A DNA stretch of 64,000 bases from Bacteroidales bacterium (GTDB lineage Bacteria > Bacteroidota > Bacteroidia > Bacteroidales > UBA932): contig JAAZMM010000003.1 of NCBI GenBank assembly GCA_012798805.1, positions 1-64,000 on the forward strand, read 5' to 3'. Under the pieces are notes generated by a model. That model did no database searches and had not been told where the DNA came from. It worked only from the letters and a program-made list of their open reading frames with translations. Below are positions 47,756 to 59,019 of the stretch, piece by piece; the first letter of the stretch is position 1, and every line of letters begins with the position of its first letter. The position numbers were made by a program, and so were the translations under genes.

Positions 47756-48546
47756 CTTGTGTTGAAGAGATCCTTGAGTTCACTCTCCTTGTATTTCATC
47801 CAGATATCTGTGATAACTTGCTTTGTGTCGCGTGCAAATTCTCCTTTCATCATCCAGTCATAATAGCTGGGTTCTTTTTTGAATACATCAATAACCCTTT
47901 TGCCTTTATGTTTACCGAAGTTGAAGATTGGTTCATCTTCTGAATTACGTGCAATTCTGCCGGCGAAGTCCACTATATTGGCCCTTTCGGAGAAAGAGGC
48001 GAGAAATTCCACATCATTTTTCAGCTCGGGATACTTTTGAACCTGGGCCTCGAGTACTTCGAGGGTGGCAAGAGTGTCGCCTTCGGCGGAGTGTGCTTTG
48101 TCCAGCTCTTTATTGCAGTAGAAACGATAGGCAGCGACCAGTGTCCTGGGCTCCATCTTGTGAAAAATATTTTGCACATCCACCATCAGGCTATCCCTGA
48201 AATTAAATTCGACACCGGCTCTGAGAAACTCCTCGGCAAGCATCGGAATATCAAATTTGAGAGAGTTGAAGCCGGCAATGTCACAGCCACTCATCCACTC
48301 AGCCAGAGATTTTGCTATCTGCTTGAATGTGGGGCAATCCTTTACATCTTCATTACTGATACCGTGAATCTCGCGGGATTCCTCCGAAATGGGAATTTCA
48401 GGGTTGACCCTGCGTGTTTTATGTTCACGGGAGCCATCGGGGTGGACTTTGATAACGCTTATTTCTACGATTCTGTCCTCAGCAATACTCAGTCCCGTGC
48501 TTTCGATGTCAAATACTATGATGGGCCTTTTAAGATCCAGTACCAT
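47752..48546 (-). CDS. 3'-5' exonuclease (DnaQ/DEDD family)
   Basis: IIVFDIESTGLSIAEDRIVEISVIKV, HGISNEDV, AGFNSLKFDIPMLAEEF, AHSAEGDTLATLEVLE. Confidence 0.93.
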   Translation of the reverse strand: MVLDLKRPIIVFDIESTGLSIAEDRIVEISVIKVHPDGSREHKTRRVNPEIPISEESREIHGISNEDVKDCPTFKQIAKSLAEWMSGCDIAGFNSLKFDIPMLAEEFLRAGVEFNFRDSLMVDVQNIFHKMEPRTLVAAYRFYCNKELDKAHSAEGDTLATLEVLEAQVQKYPELKNDVEFLASFSERANIVDFAGRIARNSEDEPIFNFGKHKGKRVIDVFKKEPSYYDWMMKGEFARDTKQVITDIWMKYKESELKDLFNTR

Positions 48547-48550
48547 AGCT

Positions 48551-49669
48551 CTATACGTTGATCATCACAGGCATAAGCAGTGCTTGGAGAGTCTCATCGG
48601 GATCGCTCTCGTCTGCCGATACTATGAGTACGGCTTTGCAGGGGTCGGCAAGCTCCACACATACGTTGGTATAGGGGAGGTTGGTAAGGATTTCGATCAG
48701 GAACTGAGCCTTGAATCCTATTTCCATCTCATCGCCTTCGTAATTGCAGGTAAGACGCTCATAAGCTGATGTGGAAAAGCTCAGGTCTTGTGCAGAAACT
48801 ACCACCTCATTGAGCGATAGTTTAAGCTTAATCTGATTGGAGGCCTGTGCCGAGCAGACTGCGATACGTCTTACAGAGTTTAGAAAGTCAGTCCTGCCAA
48901 TTATGAGCTTGTTGTCATTCTGGGGAATTACACTGCGGTATTGTGGATATTTACCTTCAATTAAGCGGCATACCATCATATTGGTGCCGAAGTTGAAGTA
49001 TGCGTTCTTTGAGTCAAATATGATGGATATATTCTCTTCTGTCTTTGGCAATATGCTTTTAAGAATTGCCGCAGGCTTTTTATGGAGAATGAATGAGCAC
49101 TGTTGTGATACCTTAGCATCATTGAACTCAAAACAGATGAGCTTGTGTGCATCAGATGCCACCATAGCCGACTTTTCGGTACCAAGGTCAAAGAAGATAC
49201 CATTCATTACGGGGCGCAATTCTTCTTCTGCAGTGGCGTAAAGTGTGTTGTTGATGCCATTTAGAAGAGTCTCTGCGGGAATCTCCAAAGTATCACAGGT
49301 CTCGCCCAGGACGGGAAGCTGGGGATAGTCATCAGCATTGAAGCAGGGTATCTTGGACTCTCCGCTTATCCATGTGATCTCCATTGTATTATCGTGACAA
49401 TAGAATGTCAGCGGCTGATCGGGGAACTCTTTTAGATAGTCGGTCAGTCGTCTTGCAGGGACCGCGTATGCTCCTTCCTGTTGTACATTGTCAATACCTA
49501 TAACGGTCTTAAGAGTGGTCTCTCCATCAGAGGCTGTAACTGTAAGGGCATTGTCCTTGAGATCAAAAAGAAAATTTTCCAGAATGCTGGAAGAAGGTTT
49601 ATTGGCTATTACCCTTGATACGGACATCAGTCCGTGTAAGAGTTCTGAGCTTGATACTGAAAATCTCAT
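48551..49669 (-). CDS. dnaN: DNA polymerase III beta subunit (sliding clamp)
   Basis: MRFSVSSSELLHGLMSVSRVIANKPSSSILENFLF... and C-terminal ...LQALLMPVMINV. Confidence 0.95.
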   Translation of the reverse strand: MRFSVSSSELLHGLMSVSRVIANKPSSSILENFLFDLKDNALTVTASDGETTLKTVIGIDNVQQEGAYAVPARRLTDYLKEFPDQPLTFYCHDNTMEITWISGESKIPCFNADDYPQLPVLGETCDTLEIPAETLLNGINNTLYATAEEELRPVMNGIFFDLGTEKSAMVASDAHKLICFEFNDAKVSQQCSFILHKKPAAILKSILPKTEENISIIFDSKNAYFNFGTNMMVCRLIEGKYPQYRSVIPQNDNKLIIGRTDFLNSVRRIAVCSAQASNQIKLKLSLNEVVVSAQDLSFSTSAYERLTCNYEGDEMEIGFKAQFLIEILTNLPYTNVCVELADPCKAVLIVSADESDPDETLQALLMPVMINV

Positions 49670-49799
49670 ATTCTGTAATTTTATATTTTATTTTTCTTAT
49701 TCTTTAATTGCCGAAACTTGGTTTTGACCCACAAATGTAATAATTTTTTGGCATATATTTTGGTTTATTTCATATAATAATTAGAATTAAGTTGAACAT

Positions 49800-50930
49800 A
49801 TGAAACGAAATACCCTCTTTTTGTTAATTACCCTATTGCTTTCACTCACTATTTCGTGGCTTGTCGCGGATAAGGTGGTTGAATCAAAGCTCTCTGCAGT
49901 AGCTTTAGAGGCTGATAGATCGAGATCCTCCGCCACAACGTCGGCTCCGGGCTTGGCTCACCGGAGAGTTGTAACCACAGAAATAGGAAACTTTTCAGAT
50001 GCTGCCGAAACGGCAGTCCATACTGTCGTATATGTCAAAGTTGTCAAAAGGGCTGCCAAAGTGCCCTCTTCAATAATGGACCTTATCTTCGGTTTTGCCA
50101 CACCAAAAGATCAGGTAGGTATGGGTTCCGGTGTAATCATTCGCGAAGATGGTTATATTGTGACCAATAACCATGTCATAGATGGTGCTGATCAGATAGA
50201 GGTGACGCTCGAAAACAACAGGTCTTATCCTGCGAAACTTGTAGGAACTGACCCTGCAACGGATATAGCCCTGCTCAAGATTGAGGAAGACTCACTCCCT
50301 GCTATAGCTCTCGGCGACTCGGATCATCTTAGACTTGGAGAATGGGTGCTTGCCATCGGCAGCCCATACGATTTGCGTTCTACCATTACTGCCGGTATTG
50401 TAAGCGCCAAAGGGCGTTCGCTTCCCAATTATGATGGTCAGTATCGTGTGGAATCATTTATTCAGACCGATGCTGCAGTAAATCCCGGTAACAGCGGTGG
50501 TGCCTTGATCAATACGCTGGGCGAACTGGTAGGTATCAATACCTCGATCATCTCCCTCACAGGCTCTTATGCCGGCTATTCATTTGCAGTTCCTGTCAAC
50601 ATCGTGAAAAAGATAACAGAGGATTTTATCAGCTATGGTGAGGTACGCCGTGCAATACTCGGTATTTCCATGACGGATATCACTAATAGCATGGCAAGGC
50701 AGTTTGAGCTGGATAGCATGGAAGGAGTCTATGTCGCTGAAGTTTATCCTAATAGTGCCGCTGACAAGGCAGGCATCAAAGTCGGTGATGTTATTACGGA
50801 GATAAACCTCAATAAAGTGAAAAACGGAGCAGCAGTCCAGGAGCAGATGAACCGTCTGCGTCCGGGAGAACAAGCTGCAATAACAATCAAAAGAGGTGGT
50901 AAACAGATAGATTTGATAGTTTCTTTGTAA
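49800..50930 (+). CDS. Do/DegP-like trypsin-like serine protease with PDZ domain
   Basis: GMGSGVIIREDGYIVTNNHVIDGADQIEV, DPATDIALLKI, QTDAAVNPGNSGGALINTLGELVGIN; C-terminal PDZ. Confidence 0.95.
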   Translation: MKRNTLFLLITLLLSLTISWLVADKVVESKLSAVALEADRSRSSATTSAPGLAHRRVVTTEIGNFSDAAETAVHTVVYVKVVKRAAKVPSSIMDLIFGFATPKDQVGMGSGVIIREDGYIVTNNHVIDGADQIEVTLENNRSYPAKLVGTDPATDIALLKIEEDSLPAIALGDSDHLRLGEWVLAIGSPYDLRSTITAGIVSAKGRSLPNYDGQYRVESFIQTDAAVNPGNSGGALINTLGELVGINTSIISLTGSYAGYSFAVPVNIVKKITEDFISYGEVRRAILGISMTDITNSMARQFELDSMEGVYVAEVYPNSAADKAGIKVGDVITEINLNKVKNGAAVQEQMNRLRPGEQAAITIKRGGKQIDLIVSL

Positions 50931-51057
50931 AAGTTACTTTTTTTTGTAACTTTTCCTGAATAAATTCGTACAATATAAACATGCGTGAAGTCTCTTCTCG
51001 CATACATATATTTTTTGCCTAAACCATTATTATTAAAATCAATATTATAATTTCTGA

Positions 51058-51918
51058 ATGAGACAACTCAAGATTACCAAATCAATAACCAATCGCGAGA
51101 GTGCTTCGCTCGACAAATACCTGCAGGAGATAGGCAGGGAAGAACTCATTACCGTCGAGGAGGAAGTAGAGCTTGCGCAGAGAATCAGAAAAGGAGATCC
51201 CGAGGCTCTTGAAAAGCTTACCAAAGCCAATTTGAGATTTGTGGTTTCTGTAGCAAAACAGTACCAGAATCAAGGAATCAGTCTTCCCGACCTTATCAAT
51301 GAGGGTAACCTCGGTCTGATAAAGGCAGCGGAAAAGTTTGATGAGACCCGTGGTTTCAAGTTCATTTCATACGCAGTATGGTGGATAAGACAATCTATCC
51401 TCCAGGCACTCGCGGAACAATCCAGAATTGTGCGCTTACCGCTAAATCAGGTGGGATCGCTCAACAAGATCAACAAGGCGCTCTCCAAATTTGAGCAGGA
51501 ACACGAGCGTATGCCTTCTCCCGACGAGCTTTCCGAAATTCTCGACATTCCGAGAGAGAAAATTGTCGATACTCTCAGGGTTTCAGGTCGTCATGTTTCT
51601 GTGGACGCTCCCTTTGTGGATGGCGAGGATAACAGTCTGCTCGATGTGCTTGTCAATAATGATTCTCCCAATGCCGACCGTGGCCTTTTGAACGAATCAC
51701 TCAACAAAGAGATTGAAAGAGCTCTCTCTACGCTTACCGAAAGAGAGCGCGATATTGTCAAATACTTCTTTGGCATCGGATGCCAGGAGATGACTCTTGA
51801 AGAAATCGGCGAACACTTCGGACTTACACGCGAAAGAGTACGCCAGATTAAAGAAAAAGCTATAAGGAGGCTGCGTCACAGTGCACGTAGCAAACTCCTC
51901 AAGAGCTATCTGGGATAA
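51058..51918 (+). CDS. rpoD: Primary sigma factor RpoD/SigA (Bacteroidetes short form)
   Basis: [78 protein letters not shown]. Confidence 0.97.
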   Translation: MRQLKITKSITNRESASLDKYLQEIGREELITVEEEVELAQRIRKGDPEALEKLTKANLRFVVSVAKQYQNQGISLPDLINEGNLGLIKAAEKFDETRGFKFISYAVWWIRQSILQALAEQSRIVRLPLNQVGSLNKINKALSKFEQEHERMPSPDELSEILDIPREKIVDTLRVSGRHVSVDAPFVDGEDNSLLDVLVNNDSPNADRGLLNESLNKEIERALSTLTERERDIVKYFFGIGCQEMTLEEIGEHFGLTRERVRQIKEKAIRRLRHSARSKLLKSYLG

Positions 51919-51950
51919 ACTAATTCAAAACCGAAAATAATACCATTACA

Positions 51951-54032
51951 ATGAAAAAACTAATATTACCTTTTTTAGCAGTACTTATGATGACTGCCTG
52001 TACAGAAACTAATCCTCTCCTTGGAGAGTGGAATACCCCTTTTGAGATACCTCCCTTTGAGCAGGTACGCCCCAAACATTATTTGCCTGCATATATCAAG
52101 GCAATGGAGGTGCACTCTGCCGAGATTGATGCAATTACATCCAATCCGGAGCCTGCCACCTTTGAAAACACCATAGTGGCATATAGCAATTCCGGAGAAC
52201 TGCTTAGCAGGGTGTCTGCCGTATTCGGAAGTGCTTCAGGTGTAAAATCCAACGAGGAGATAAAGGCTATTGCAAGGGAGCTTTCACCTTTGACAAGTGC
52301 CCATTCCAATAAGATCAGTCTAAATGAGGAACTCTTTGCAAGGATTAAAGAGGTCTATGACAACAGGGACAATCTTGGCCTGGAAGAGGATCAGATGCGT
52401 CTTTTGACAGAGATATATAAGGGCTTTGCCCGTAACGGCGCCAATCTTCCCGCTGACAAAAAGGAGGAGCTAAAGAAAATAAACACCGAACTATCGGCCA
52501 ATCAGCTCGCTTTTGGGCAGAATCTTCTTAAAGAAACCGAATGGACATTTTTGGTAGAAAATGAGGAGGATCTCGCAGGTCTTTCCGAGGCACAGATCAA
52601 TACTGCTGCCACACGCGCACAGCAGGCAGGCAAAGAGGGCTGGCTATTTGGACTTGACAATCCCAGCGTTATGCCATTCCTCCAGTCTGCTGACAATCGT
52701 GACCTTAGAATCACAATGCTTGATGCATATCTCAACCGTTGCAATAACGGCAATGAGTATGACAACAATCAGGTGATCAAAAACCTCATTACCCTTCGTC
52801 TGCAGAAAGCAAACCTTCTCGGATACGAAGACTATGCAGCTTATGTTCTTGAAGAGAGGATGGCAAAGAATGCCGATGCCGTTTACTCCCTTCTCAATCA
52901 GCTTTGGACCCCGGCACTCGAAGTGGCAAAAGCTGAGCTTGCAGATATAGAGGCTCTCGCTGCAAAAGATGGTATCACAGAGGTTGTTGCAGCTGACTGG
53001 AGATACTATTTCGAAAAATCGATGCAGAGCAAATACAATATTTCCGATGAAGAGCTACGCCCCTATTTCCAGCTTGAAAATGTGCGTGAAGGCATCTTCT
53101 TCCTGGCCAATAAGCTTTTCGGTATCACCTTTGAGCAGCTTGACAATGTTCCCCTCCCTCATCATGAGGCAGTAGCATTTGAGTGTAAAGAGGCTGACGG
53201 TACTACTCTTGGAATTTTATTTATGGATATGTTCTCCCGTCCGGGTGAAAAACGCGGTGGTGCTTGGTGTGGCGGATTCCGTTCGCAATATTATAAAGAT
53301 GGTGTAAGAGTACTTCCCCTTGTGACCATAGTGGGCAACTTTACCCGCCCTTCGGGTGACAAGCCGGCTCTTCTGAGTACTGATGAGACTGAGACGTTTT
53401 TCCACGAGTTTGGTCACGCCCTGGCATCTCTCTTTTGTGATGTAAGATATAAGGGTCTTGGTCGCATGACACGTGACTTTGTGGAGCTTCCTTCTCAGAT
53501 AATGGAGCACTGGGTGTTTGAGCCTGAGTTGCTTAAGGAGTATGCTAAGCATTATGAGACCGGTGAAGTAATACCCGCAGAACTTATCGAAAAGCTTGAC
53601 AAAGCCGGCAAGTATGGACAGGGCTTCGCTACCGTAGAATATTTGGCAGCTTCCTTCCTCGATATGGACTTCCACGTGTTAAAGAGTATTCCTGAGGATC
53701 TGGAGCCAATAGCTTTTGAGAATAAGGTTCTCGGTGATAGAGGACTTCTGCCTCAAATCCCTTCAAGATATCGTTCTCCCTATTTCAATCACACCTTTGG
53801 AGGTGGCTATACAGCCGGTTATTACAGCTATATATGGGCTGAGGTGCTCGATTGCGATGCATATGAGGCATTTGTTGAGACCGGAGATATCTTCAATCAG
53901 GAAGTTGCGCTTAAATTCCGTAAGGAGATTCTCGAGCGCCCCGGTGTGGATGAGGCTATGAATCTTTATGTCAATTTCCGTGGCAGAGAACCCGGTATAG
54001 AACCTTTGTTGAAAAAAAGAGGACTCAACTAG
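51951..54032 (+). CDS. M3 family metallopeptidase (Dcp-like), lipoprotein
   Basis: ETFFHEFGHALASLFCDVRYKGL, PSQIMEHW, FGGGYTAGYYSYIWAEVLDCDA. Confidence 0.95.
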   Translation: MKKLILPFLAVLMMTACTETNPLLGEWNTPFEIPPFEQVRPKHYLPAYIKAMEVHSAEIDAITSNPEPATFENTIVAYSNSGELLSRVSAVFGSASGVKSNEEIKAIARELSPLTSAHSNKISLNEELFARIKEVYDNRDNLGLEEDQMRLLTEIYKGFARNGANLPADKKEELKKINTELSANQLAFGQNLLKETEWTFLVENEEDLAGLSEAQINTAATRAQQAGKEGWLFGLDNPSVMPFLQSADNRDLRITMLDAYLNRCNNGNEYDNNQVIKNLITLRLQKANLLGYEDYAAYVLEERMAKNADAVYSLLNQLWTPALEVAKAELADIEALAAKDGITEVVAADWRYYFEKSMQSKYNISDEELRPYFQLENVREGIFFLANKLFGITFEQLDNVPLPHHEAVAFECKEADGTTLGILFMDMFSRPGEKRGGAWCGGFRSQYYKDGVRVLPLVTIVGNFTRPSGDKPALLSTDETETFFHEFGHALASLFCDVRYKGLGRMTRDFVELPSQIMEHWVFEPELLKEYAKHYETGEVIPAELIEKLDKAGKYGQGFATVEYLAASFLDMDFHVLKSIPEDLEPIAFENKVLGDRGLLPQIPSRYRSPYFNHTFGGGYTAGYYSYIWAEVLDCDAYEAFVETGDIFNQEVALKFRKEILERPGVDEAMNLYVNFRGREPGIEPLLKKRGLN

Positions 54033-54053
54033 TATTCCGCTACCATTACAAGT

Positions 54054-55451
54054 ATGAGTAATTTCTGGAATGCACTTGGCAACGGCATAACTGTCGTTAG
54101 TGATTTTATTTGTGGCTATCCGCTCTTTTTCCTTCTTATAGGAGGTGGTTTGTTCTTTCTCTTTTATTCGAGATTTACACCGCTACGCAGGTATGGAAGG
54201 GCCATACAGGCACTTAGAGTAAAGGATGACAAAGCTGATGGCCAGATCAGTTCCTTCGAGGCACTCACCAGTGCCATTGCAGCGACAGTCGGAATGGGCA
54301 ATATTGCCGGTGTGGCTATTGCAATTTCGGTTGGAGGTGCGGGAGCAATATTTTGGATGTGGATAAGCGCCATTGCCGGTATGGCAACCAAATTTTTTGA
54401 AGGCACTCTCGCCGTGATGTATAAAGGCAAAGATTCGGCGGGAGAGACACAGGGTGGCACCATGTATATGATTATGACGGGCCTAGGCCCAAAATGGAAG
54501 CCACTCGCGGTCTTTTTCTCGATATTTGGTCTGATAGGTACACTTTGCATAATGCAGTCCAATCAATTGACTGAGTCTGTAACCTCGCTCTTTTTTACTC
54601 CGGAGCAGAATACTCTTCTACTTAGATTTATCATCGGGGTAATTATAACCGTGATTGTCGCCGGTGTTATTATTGGTGGCATTAAGAGGATTTCAAAGGT
54701 CTCCACCAAGCTTGTACCTTTGATGGTTGGGCTCTATTTCATTCTTGTGCTCTATATAATGATCAGGCACATTGGTCATGTTCCTGGAGTCTTCAAGGAT
54801 ATCATAGCCGGTGCCTTCACCCCCCGGGGAGCTCTCGGCGGAGGTATAGGATCGATCATAATGATAGCTCTTACCGGTGTGCGTCGCGCAGCCCTGGTCA
54901 ACGAGGCAGGAGTCGGCACCGCATCTATGATGCATGGTGCCTCAAAAAACAACGAACCGGTGCGTGAGGGTCTCGTGGCAATGATCGGACCCTCAATAGA
55001 CTCCGGCTTGGTCTGCACTCTTACAGCCATAGCCATCCTGATTGGGTCGAAAATTGATCCTTCGATCATGCCCGCAGGCTCGGGAATGAGTTCGATGGAG
55101 GGCCTTAAGTTTGCCATCAACGCCTTCAATGCGTCGATCCCCATGGTAGGTGGTTATCTGCTCTTTATTATGGTGTTGATGTTCGCATTCAGCACAATGT
55201 TCTCTTACTCATACTACGGACAAAAATGTACCGGATTTCTGTTCGGTGCACATTATTCCAAATACTACAACATATTTTTCCTATTGATGCTGATTGTGTC
55301 GGCAATGATCCCGCTCAAGGCAGCGGTCAGCCTGATCGACACTGCCTATGCTTTGATGGCTTTCCCGACGATGTTTACTCTCTTTATGCTGGCTCCCAAG
55401 GCCAAAAAGGAGATGAAAATCTATTTTGCTGCGAATAAGAAAAAAAAGTAA
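54054..55451 (+). CDS. Alanine/glycine:cation symporter family protein (AGCS)
   Basis: FEALTSAIAATVGMGNIAGVAIAISVGGAGAIFWMWISAIAGMATKFFEGTLA; RRAALVNEAGVGTASMMHGAS. Confidence 0.95.
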   Translation: MSNFWNALGNGITVVSDFICGYPLFFLLIGGGLFFLFYSRFTPLRRYGRAIQALRVKDDKADGQISSFEALTSAIAATVGMGNIAGVAIAISVGGAGAIFWMWISAIAGMATKFFEGTLAVMYKGKDSAGETQGGTMYMIMTGLGPKWKPLAVFFSIFGLIGTLCIMQSNQLTESVTSLFFTPEQNTLLLRFIIGVIITVIVAGVIIGGIKRISKVSTKLVPLMVGLYFILVLYIMIRHIGHVPGVFKDIIAGAFTPRGALGGGIGSIIMIALTGVRRAALVNEAGVGTASMMHGASKNNEPVREGLVAMIGPSIDSGLVCTLTAIAILIGSKIDPSIMPAGSGMSSMEGLKFAINAFNASIPMVGGYLLFIMVLMFAFSTMFSYSYYGQKCTGFLFGAHYSKYYNIFFLLMLIVSAMIPLKAAVSLIDTAYALMAFPTMFTLFMLAPKAKKEMKIYFAANKKKK

Positions 55452-55470
55452 ATCATCCAACCAAAACGAA

Positions 55471-57252
55471 ATGAATCCGATAGAAATTTTACAAGAAGCG
55501 ATCAAGGGGGGACTCAAATCACTCTATGGTGTTGAGCTCCCCCAAAATGAGATCCAGGTACAGGCTACGAGAAAAGAGTTTGAAGGCGATTATACTCTCG
55601 TTGTATTTCCGCTACTTAAGATTAGTAAAAAGGCTCCTGAGGCCACTGCACAAGAGATAGGCGAATATATTGAGAAAAATTGTCCGGAGGTTGACTCTTT
55701 TAATGTCATCAAGGGTTTTCTCAATATCAAACTCACTTCTTCTTTCTGGGCAGGAGTGCTCAAATCTATCGGTGACAATGAGAATTTCGGCCGGTTGCCT
55801 TCCACGGGAAAGTGCGTGATGGTGGAGTTTTCTTCACCAAATACCAATAAACCTCTCCATCTGGGGCACATTCGCAACAATCTTCTCGGATGGTCCGTTT
55901 CGCAACTTTTGGCTGCGAATGGACACAATGTGGTAAAGGTCAATTTGGTTAACGACAGAGGAATACATATCTGTAAATCGATGCTTGCCTGGCTCAAGGA
56001 GGGCAATGGTGAGACTCCTGCATCCACAGGATGCAAAGGCGATCATCTTGTGGGCGATTATTATGTGAAATTCAACGATATGCTTACAGCCGAAGTTAAG
56101 GAGATAATGGAGCGTGAAGGGATTGAAAAAGAGGAGGCTGAAAAAAGGGCTGAAGTGTTGAAAGAGGCACAGGAAATGCTCTTTAGATGGGAACGTGGCG
56201 ACAAAGAAATAGTGGATCTCTGGAAAACAATGAATGGGTGGGTTTATGAGGGATTCGATGTTACCTACCGCAATCTCGGTATCGAATTTGACAAAACTTA
56301 TTATGAGTCGGAGACCTATCTTCTGGGCAAATCTTTGGTCCTCGAGGGATTGGAGAGGGGTATTTTTGAGAAACATGAGGATGGCTCCATCTGGTGTGAC
56401 CTTACTGAAGATGGACTAGACAAGAAACTTCTTCTCAGAAGCGATGGTACTTCGGTCTATATGACGCAAGATATAGGAACTGCCCACCAAAGATATGAGG
56501 AGTATAGCTTTGATGAGCATATCTATGTGGTTGGTAATGAGCAAAATTACCACTTCCAGGTTCTTAAGTTGATCCTCAGAAAGCTGGGATTTGAGTGGTC
56601 TGATGCTATTTATCACCTCTCTTATGGTATGGTTGAGCTGCCCGAAGGGAAAATGAAATCCCGCGAAGGTACGGTTGTGGATGCAGACGACCTTATCGAG
56701 CAAATGTACAATACGGCAAAGGAGACCTCTCTTGAACTTGGAAAAATCGAAGATATGAGCGACGAAGAGCAGGATGCTCTTTTCAAGATGATCAGTCTTG
56801 GAGCGCTAAAATATTTCATTATAAAGGTTGACCCCAAAAAGACAATGGTATTTGACCCTAAGGAGTCCATAGATTTCAACGGCAATACCGGTCCCTTTAT
56901 CCAATATACCCATGCTCGTATTAAATCCATACTCAGAAAGGCTTCCGAGCAGGGGCTGGCCCCATCAATGACAGGTGCTTTGCTTCTTCCCAAGGAAGAG
57001 ATAATCATTCAGCTGCTGAGCTCCTATCCCGATAAGATAAGGGAGGGCGGAGATGCACATTCTCCCGCAATTATTGCCAATTATGCCTATGATCTGGCAA
57101 AGGAATTCAATCAGTATTATCACGATACCTCGATTTTGAGGGAAGAGGATGAGGATAGGCTTGTGCAGCGTCTCTATCTGATCTCCATAATTGCACAGGT
57201 CCTCGTCAAAGCGATGGAGATTCTCGGCATTTCGCTGCCGGATAGAATGTAA
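55471..57252 (+). CDS. argS: Arginyl-tRNA synthetase
   Basis: EFSSPNTNKPLHLGHIRNNLLGWSVSQLL; start placed at MNPIEILQEAIKGGL to avoid overlap with the AGCS gene. Confidence 0.96.
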   Translation: MNPIEILQEAIKGGLKSLYGVELPQNEIQVQATRKEFEGDYTLVVFPLLKISKKAPEATAQEIGEYIEKNCPEVDSFNVIKGFLNIKLTSSFWAGVLKSIGDNENFGRLPSTGKCVMVEFSSPNTNKPLHLGHIRNNLLGWSVSQLLAANGHNVVKVNLVNDRGIHICKSMLAWLKEGNGETPASTGCKGDHLVGDYYVKFNDMLTAEVKEIMEREGIEKEEAEKRAEVLKEAQEMLFRWERGDKEIVDLWKTMNGWVYEGFDVTYRNLGIEFDKTYYESETYLLGKSLVLEGLERGIFEKHEDGSIWCDLTEDGLDKKLLLRSDGTSVYMTQDIGTAHQRYEEYSFDEHIYVVGNEQNYHFQVLKLILRKLGFEWSDAIYHLSYGMVELPEGKMKSREGTVVDADDLIEQMYNTAKETSLELGKIEDMSDEEQDALFKMISLGALKYFIIKVDPKKTMVFDPKESIDFNGNTGPFIQYTHARIKSILRKASEQGLAPSMTGALLLPKEEIIIQLLSSYPDKIREGGDAHSPAIIANYAYDLAKEFNQYYHDTSILREEDEDRLVQRLYLISIIAQVLVKAMEILGISLPDRM

Positions 57253-58952
57253 TGTTTCCCACTTCAAAAAAAGAGATTGAAGCCCTCGGCTGGGATGCAC
57301 CCGATATTATTCTTTTTTCAGGTGACGCATTTATAGATCACCCCGCTTTCGGTACAGCCGTCATAGCGAGGGTACTCGAGAGTGCAGGCTATCGTGTGGC
57401 AGTGGTTCCCCAGCCTAATTGGAGGGATGATTTACGTGATTTTAGAAAATTAGGCGAGCCGAAACTCTTTTTCGGAGTCTCCGCAGGAGCGATGGATTCG
57501 ATGGTTAATCATTATACGGCTGCAAAGCGTTTGCGCAGCAATGATGCTTATACTCCCGGTGGAAAATCTTCTTTCAGGCCCGATTATGCAGTCACTGTAT
57601 ATACAAAAATTCTTAAGGAGCTCTATCCGCAAATACCGGTGGTGATAGGAGGTATAGAGGCCTCCCTGCGCCGTCTGACGCACTATGATTACTGGCAGGA
57701 TGCACTCAAGCCCTCTATTTTGGTTGAAAGCGGAGCTGATCTGTTGATTTATGGAATGGGGGAGAGGCCCATCAGGGCAGTTGCCGATCTTCTCTTGAGC
57801 GGTGCGCCTGTTGAGGCATTGCACTCTATCCCACAGGTAGGTTATCTCACCGATAATAAACCCTTGGAGGATCATATAACTCTCGCTTCATTTGAACGCT
57901 GTAAAGCAGACAAACGTGAGTTTGCTGCTAATTTTAAAACTTTCGAAGAGCAGGCCAATCGCCTGGAGCCAAAGATGCTGGTGGAGAAGTGCGGGGAGCG
58001 CTTTGTCTCTATAAATGCCCCTTATTCTCCTGCTACGGAGCAGGAAATGGATGCAATCTATGCTCTTCCTTTTACAAAACAACCCCATCCAAGGTATCGG
58101 GGAAAACATATCCCCGCCTATGAGATGATAAAACATTCTGTTACCACTCACCGCGGCTGCTTCGGGGGATGCAACTTTTGCACGATAGCTGCTCACCAGG
58201 GTAAGTTTATACAGTCCAGGACTCCTGCGTCCATAATTGCAGAGGTAGAGAGACTCGCTGTAATGCCGGATTTCAAGGGAAATATTACCGACTTGGGTGC
58301 CCCGACTGCCAATATGTATCGAATGAGGGGCCGGGATCGCTCACTTTGTGAAAAGTGTAAAAGAGATTCCTGTCTCTTTCCTTCGCGCTGCGAAAATATG
58401 GATACTTCTCATAAAGAGTTGCTCTCGCTTTACGACAAAGTTCTCAAAGTACCAGGCGTCAAAAATGCCTATATAGGCAGTGGTATAAGATATGATCTTT
58501 TTCTGGACGAAGATGGCTATCTGGACCCTACTTCAAAGCCTTATCTGGAGCAATTGATCACAAAACACACTTCCGGTCGTTTGAAAGTAGCACCGGAACA
58601 TACATGCGACCATGTGCTGAAGGCTATGGGAAAGCCCTCTTTCAGGATTTTTGAGAAGCTGAGGCAGGAGTTTGATGCCATATGCCATAGCAATGAACTC
58701 AAATTTCAGCTTGTACCCTATTTTATTTCAGGACATCCCGGCTGCAAAATGGAGGATATGGAGAATCTTTCGCGCAATCCCCATCTGAAAAATCTCTATA
58801 TGGAGCAGGTACAGGATTTTACGCCTACCCCGATGACGCGTTCTTCAGTAATGTTTTATACCGGCATTGACCCTAAAACCGGCAAATCACTCTTCGTTGA
58901 ACGCAACTTAAGTAGAAAAAAGAGACAAAAATCATTTTTTTTCAAGAAATAA
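57252..58952 (+). CDS. YgiQ family radical SAM protein
   Basis: GVSAGAMDSMVNHYTAAKRLRSNDAYTPGG, HRGCFGGCNFCTIAAHQGKFIQSRT. Confidence 0.95.
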   Translation: MFPTSKKEIEALGWDAPDIILFSGDAFIDHPAFGTAVIARVLESAGYRVAVVPQPNWRDDLRDFRKLGEPKLFFGVSAGAMDSMVNHYTAAKRLRSNDAYTPGGKSSFRPDYAVTVYTKILKELYPQIPVVIGGIEASLRRLTHYDYWQDALKPSILVESGADLLIYGMGERPIRAVADLLLSGAPVEALHSIPQVGYLTDNKPLEDHITLASFERCKADKREFAANFKTFEEQANRLEPKMLVEKCGERFVSINAPYSPATEQEMDAIYALPFTKQPHPRYRGKHIPAYEMIKHSVTTHRGCFGGCNFCTIAAHQGKFIQSRTPASIIAEVERLAVMPDFKGNITDLGAPTANMYRMRGRDRSLCEKCKRDSCLFPSRCENMDTSHKELLSLYDKVLKVPGVKNAYIGSGIRYDLFLDEDGYLDPTSKPYLEQLITKHTSGRLKVAPEHTCDHVLKAMGKPSFRIFEKLRQEFDAICHSNELKFQLVPYFISGHPGCKMEDMENLSRNPHLKNLYMEQVQDFTPTPMTRSSVMFYTGIDPKTGKSLFVERNLSRKKRQKSFFFKK

Positions 58953-59019
58953 TGTGAATTACATTTGTAATTAAAAAAAATCTCCTAATATTGCACATAT
59001 ATAATATTCGAATCACGTT

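Noticed and set aside
52052-52309. Shadow ORFs antisense to the M3 peptidase as a potential nested gene
   Set aside because: No ribosome-binding or domain evidence; explained by codon bias of the host gene.
55426-55470. N-terminal extension of the argS ORF (MLRIRKKSKSSNQNE)
   Set aside because: Overlaps the AGCS symporter 3' end; the canonical start at 55471 is preferred.
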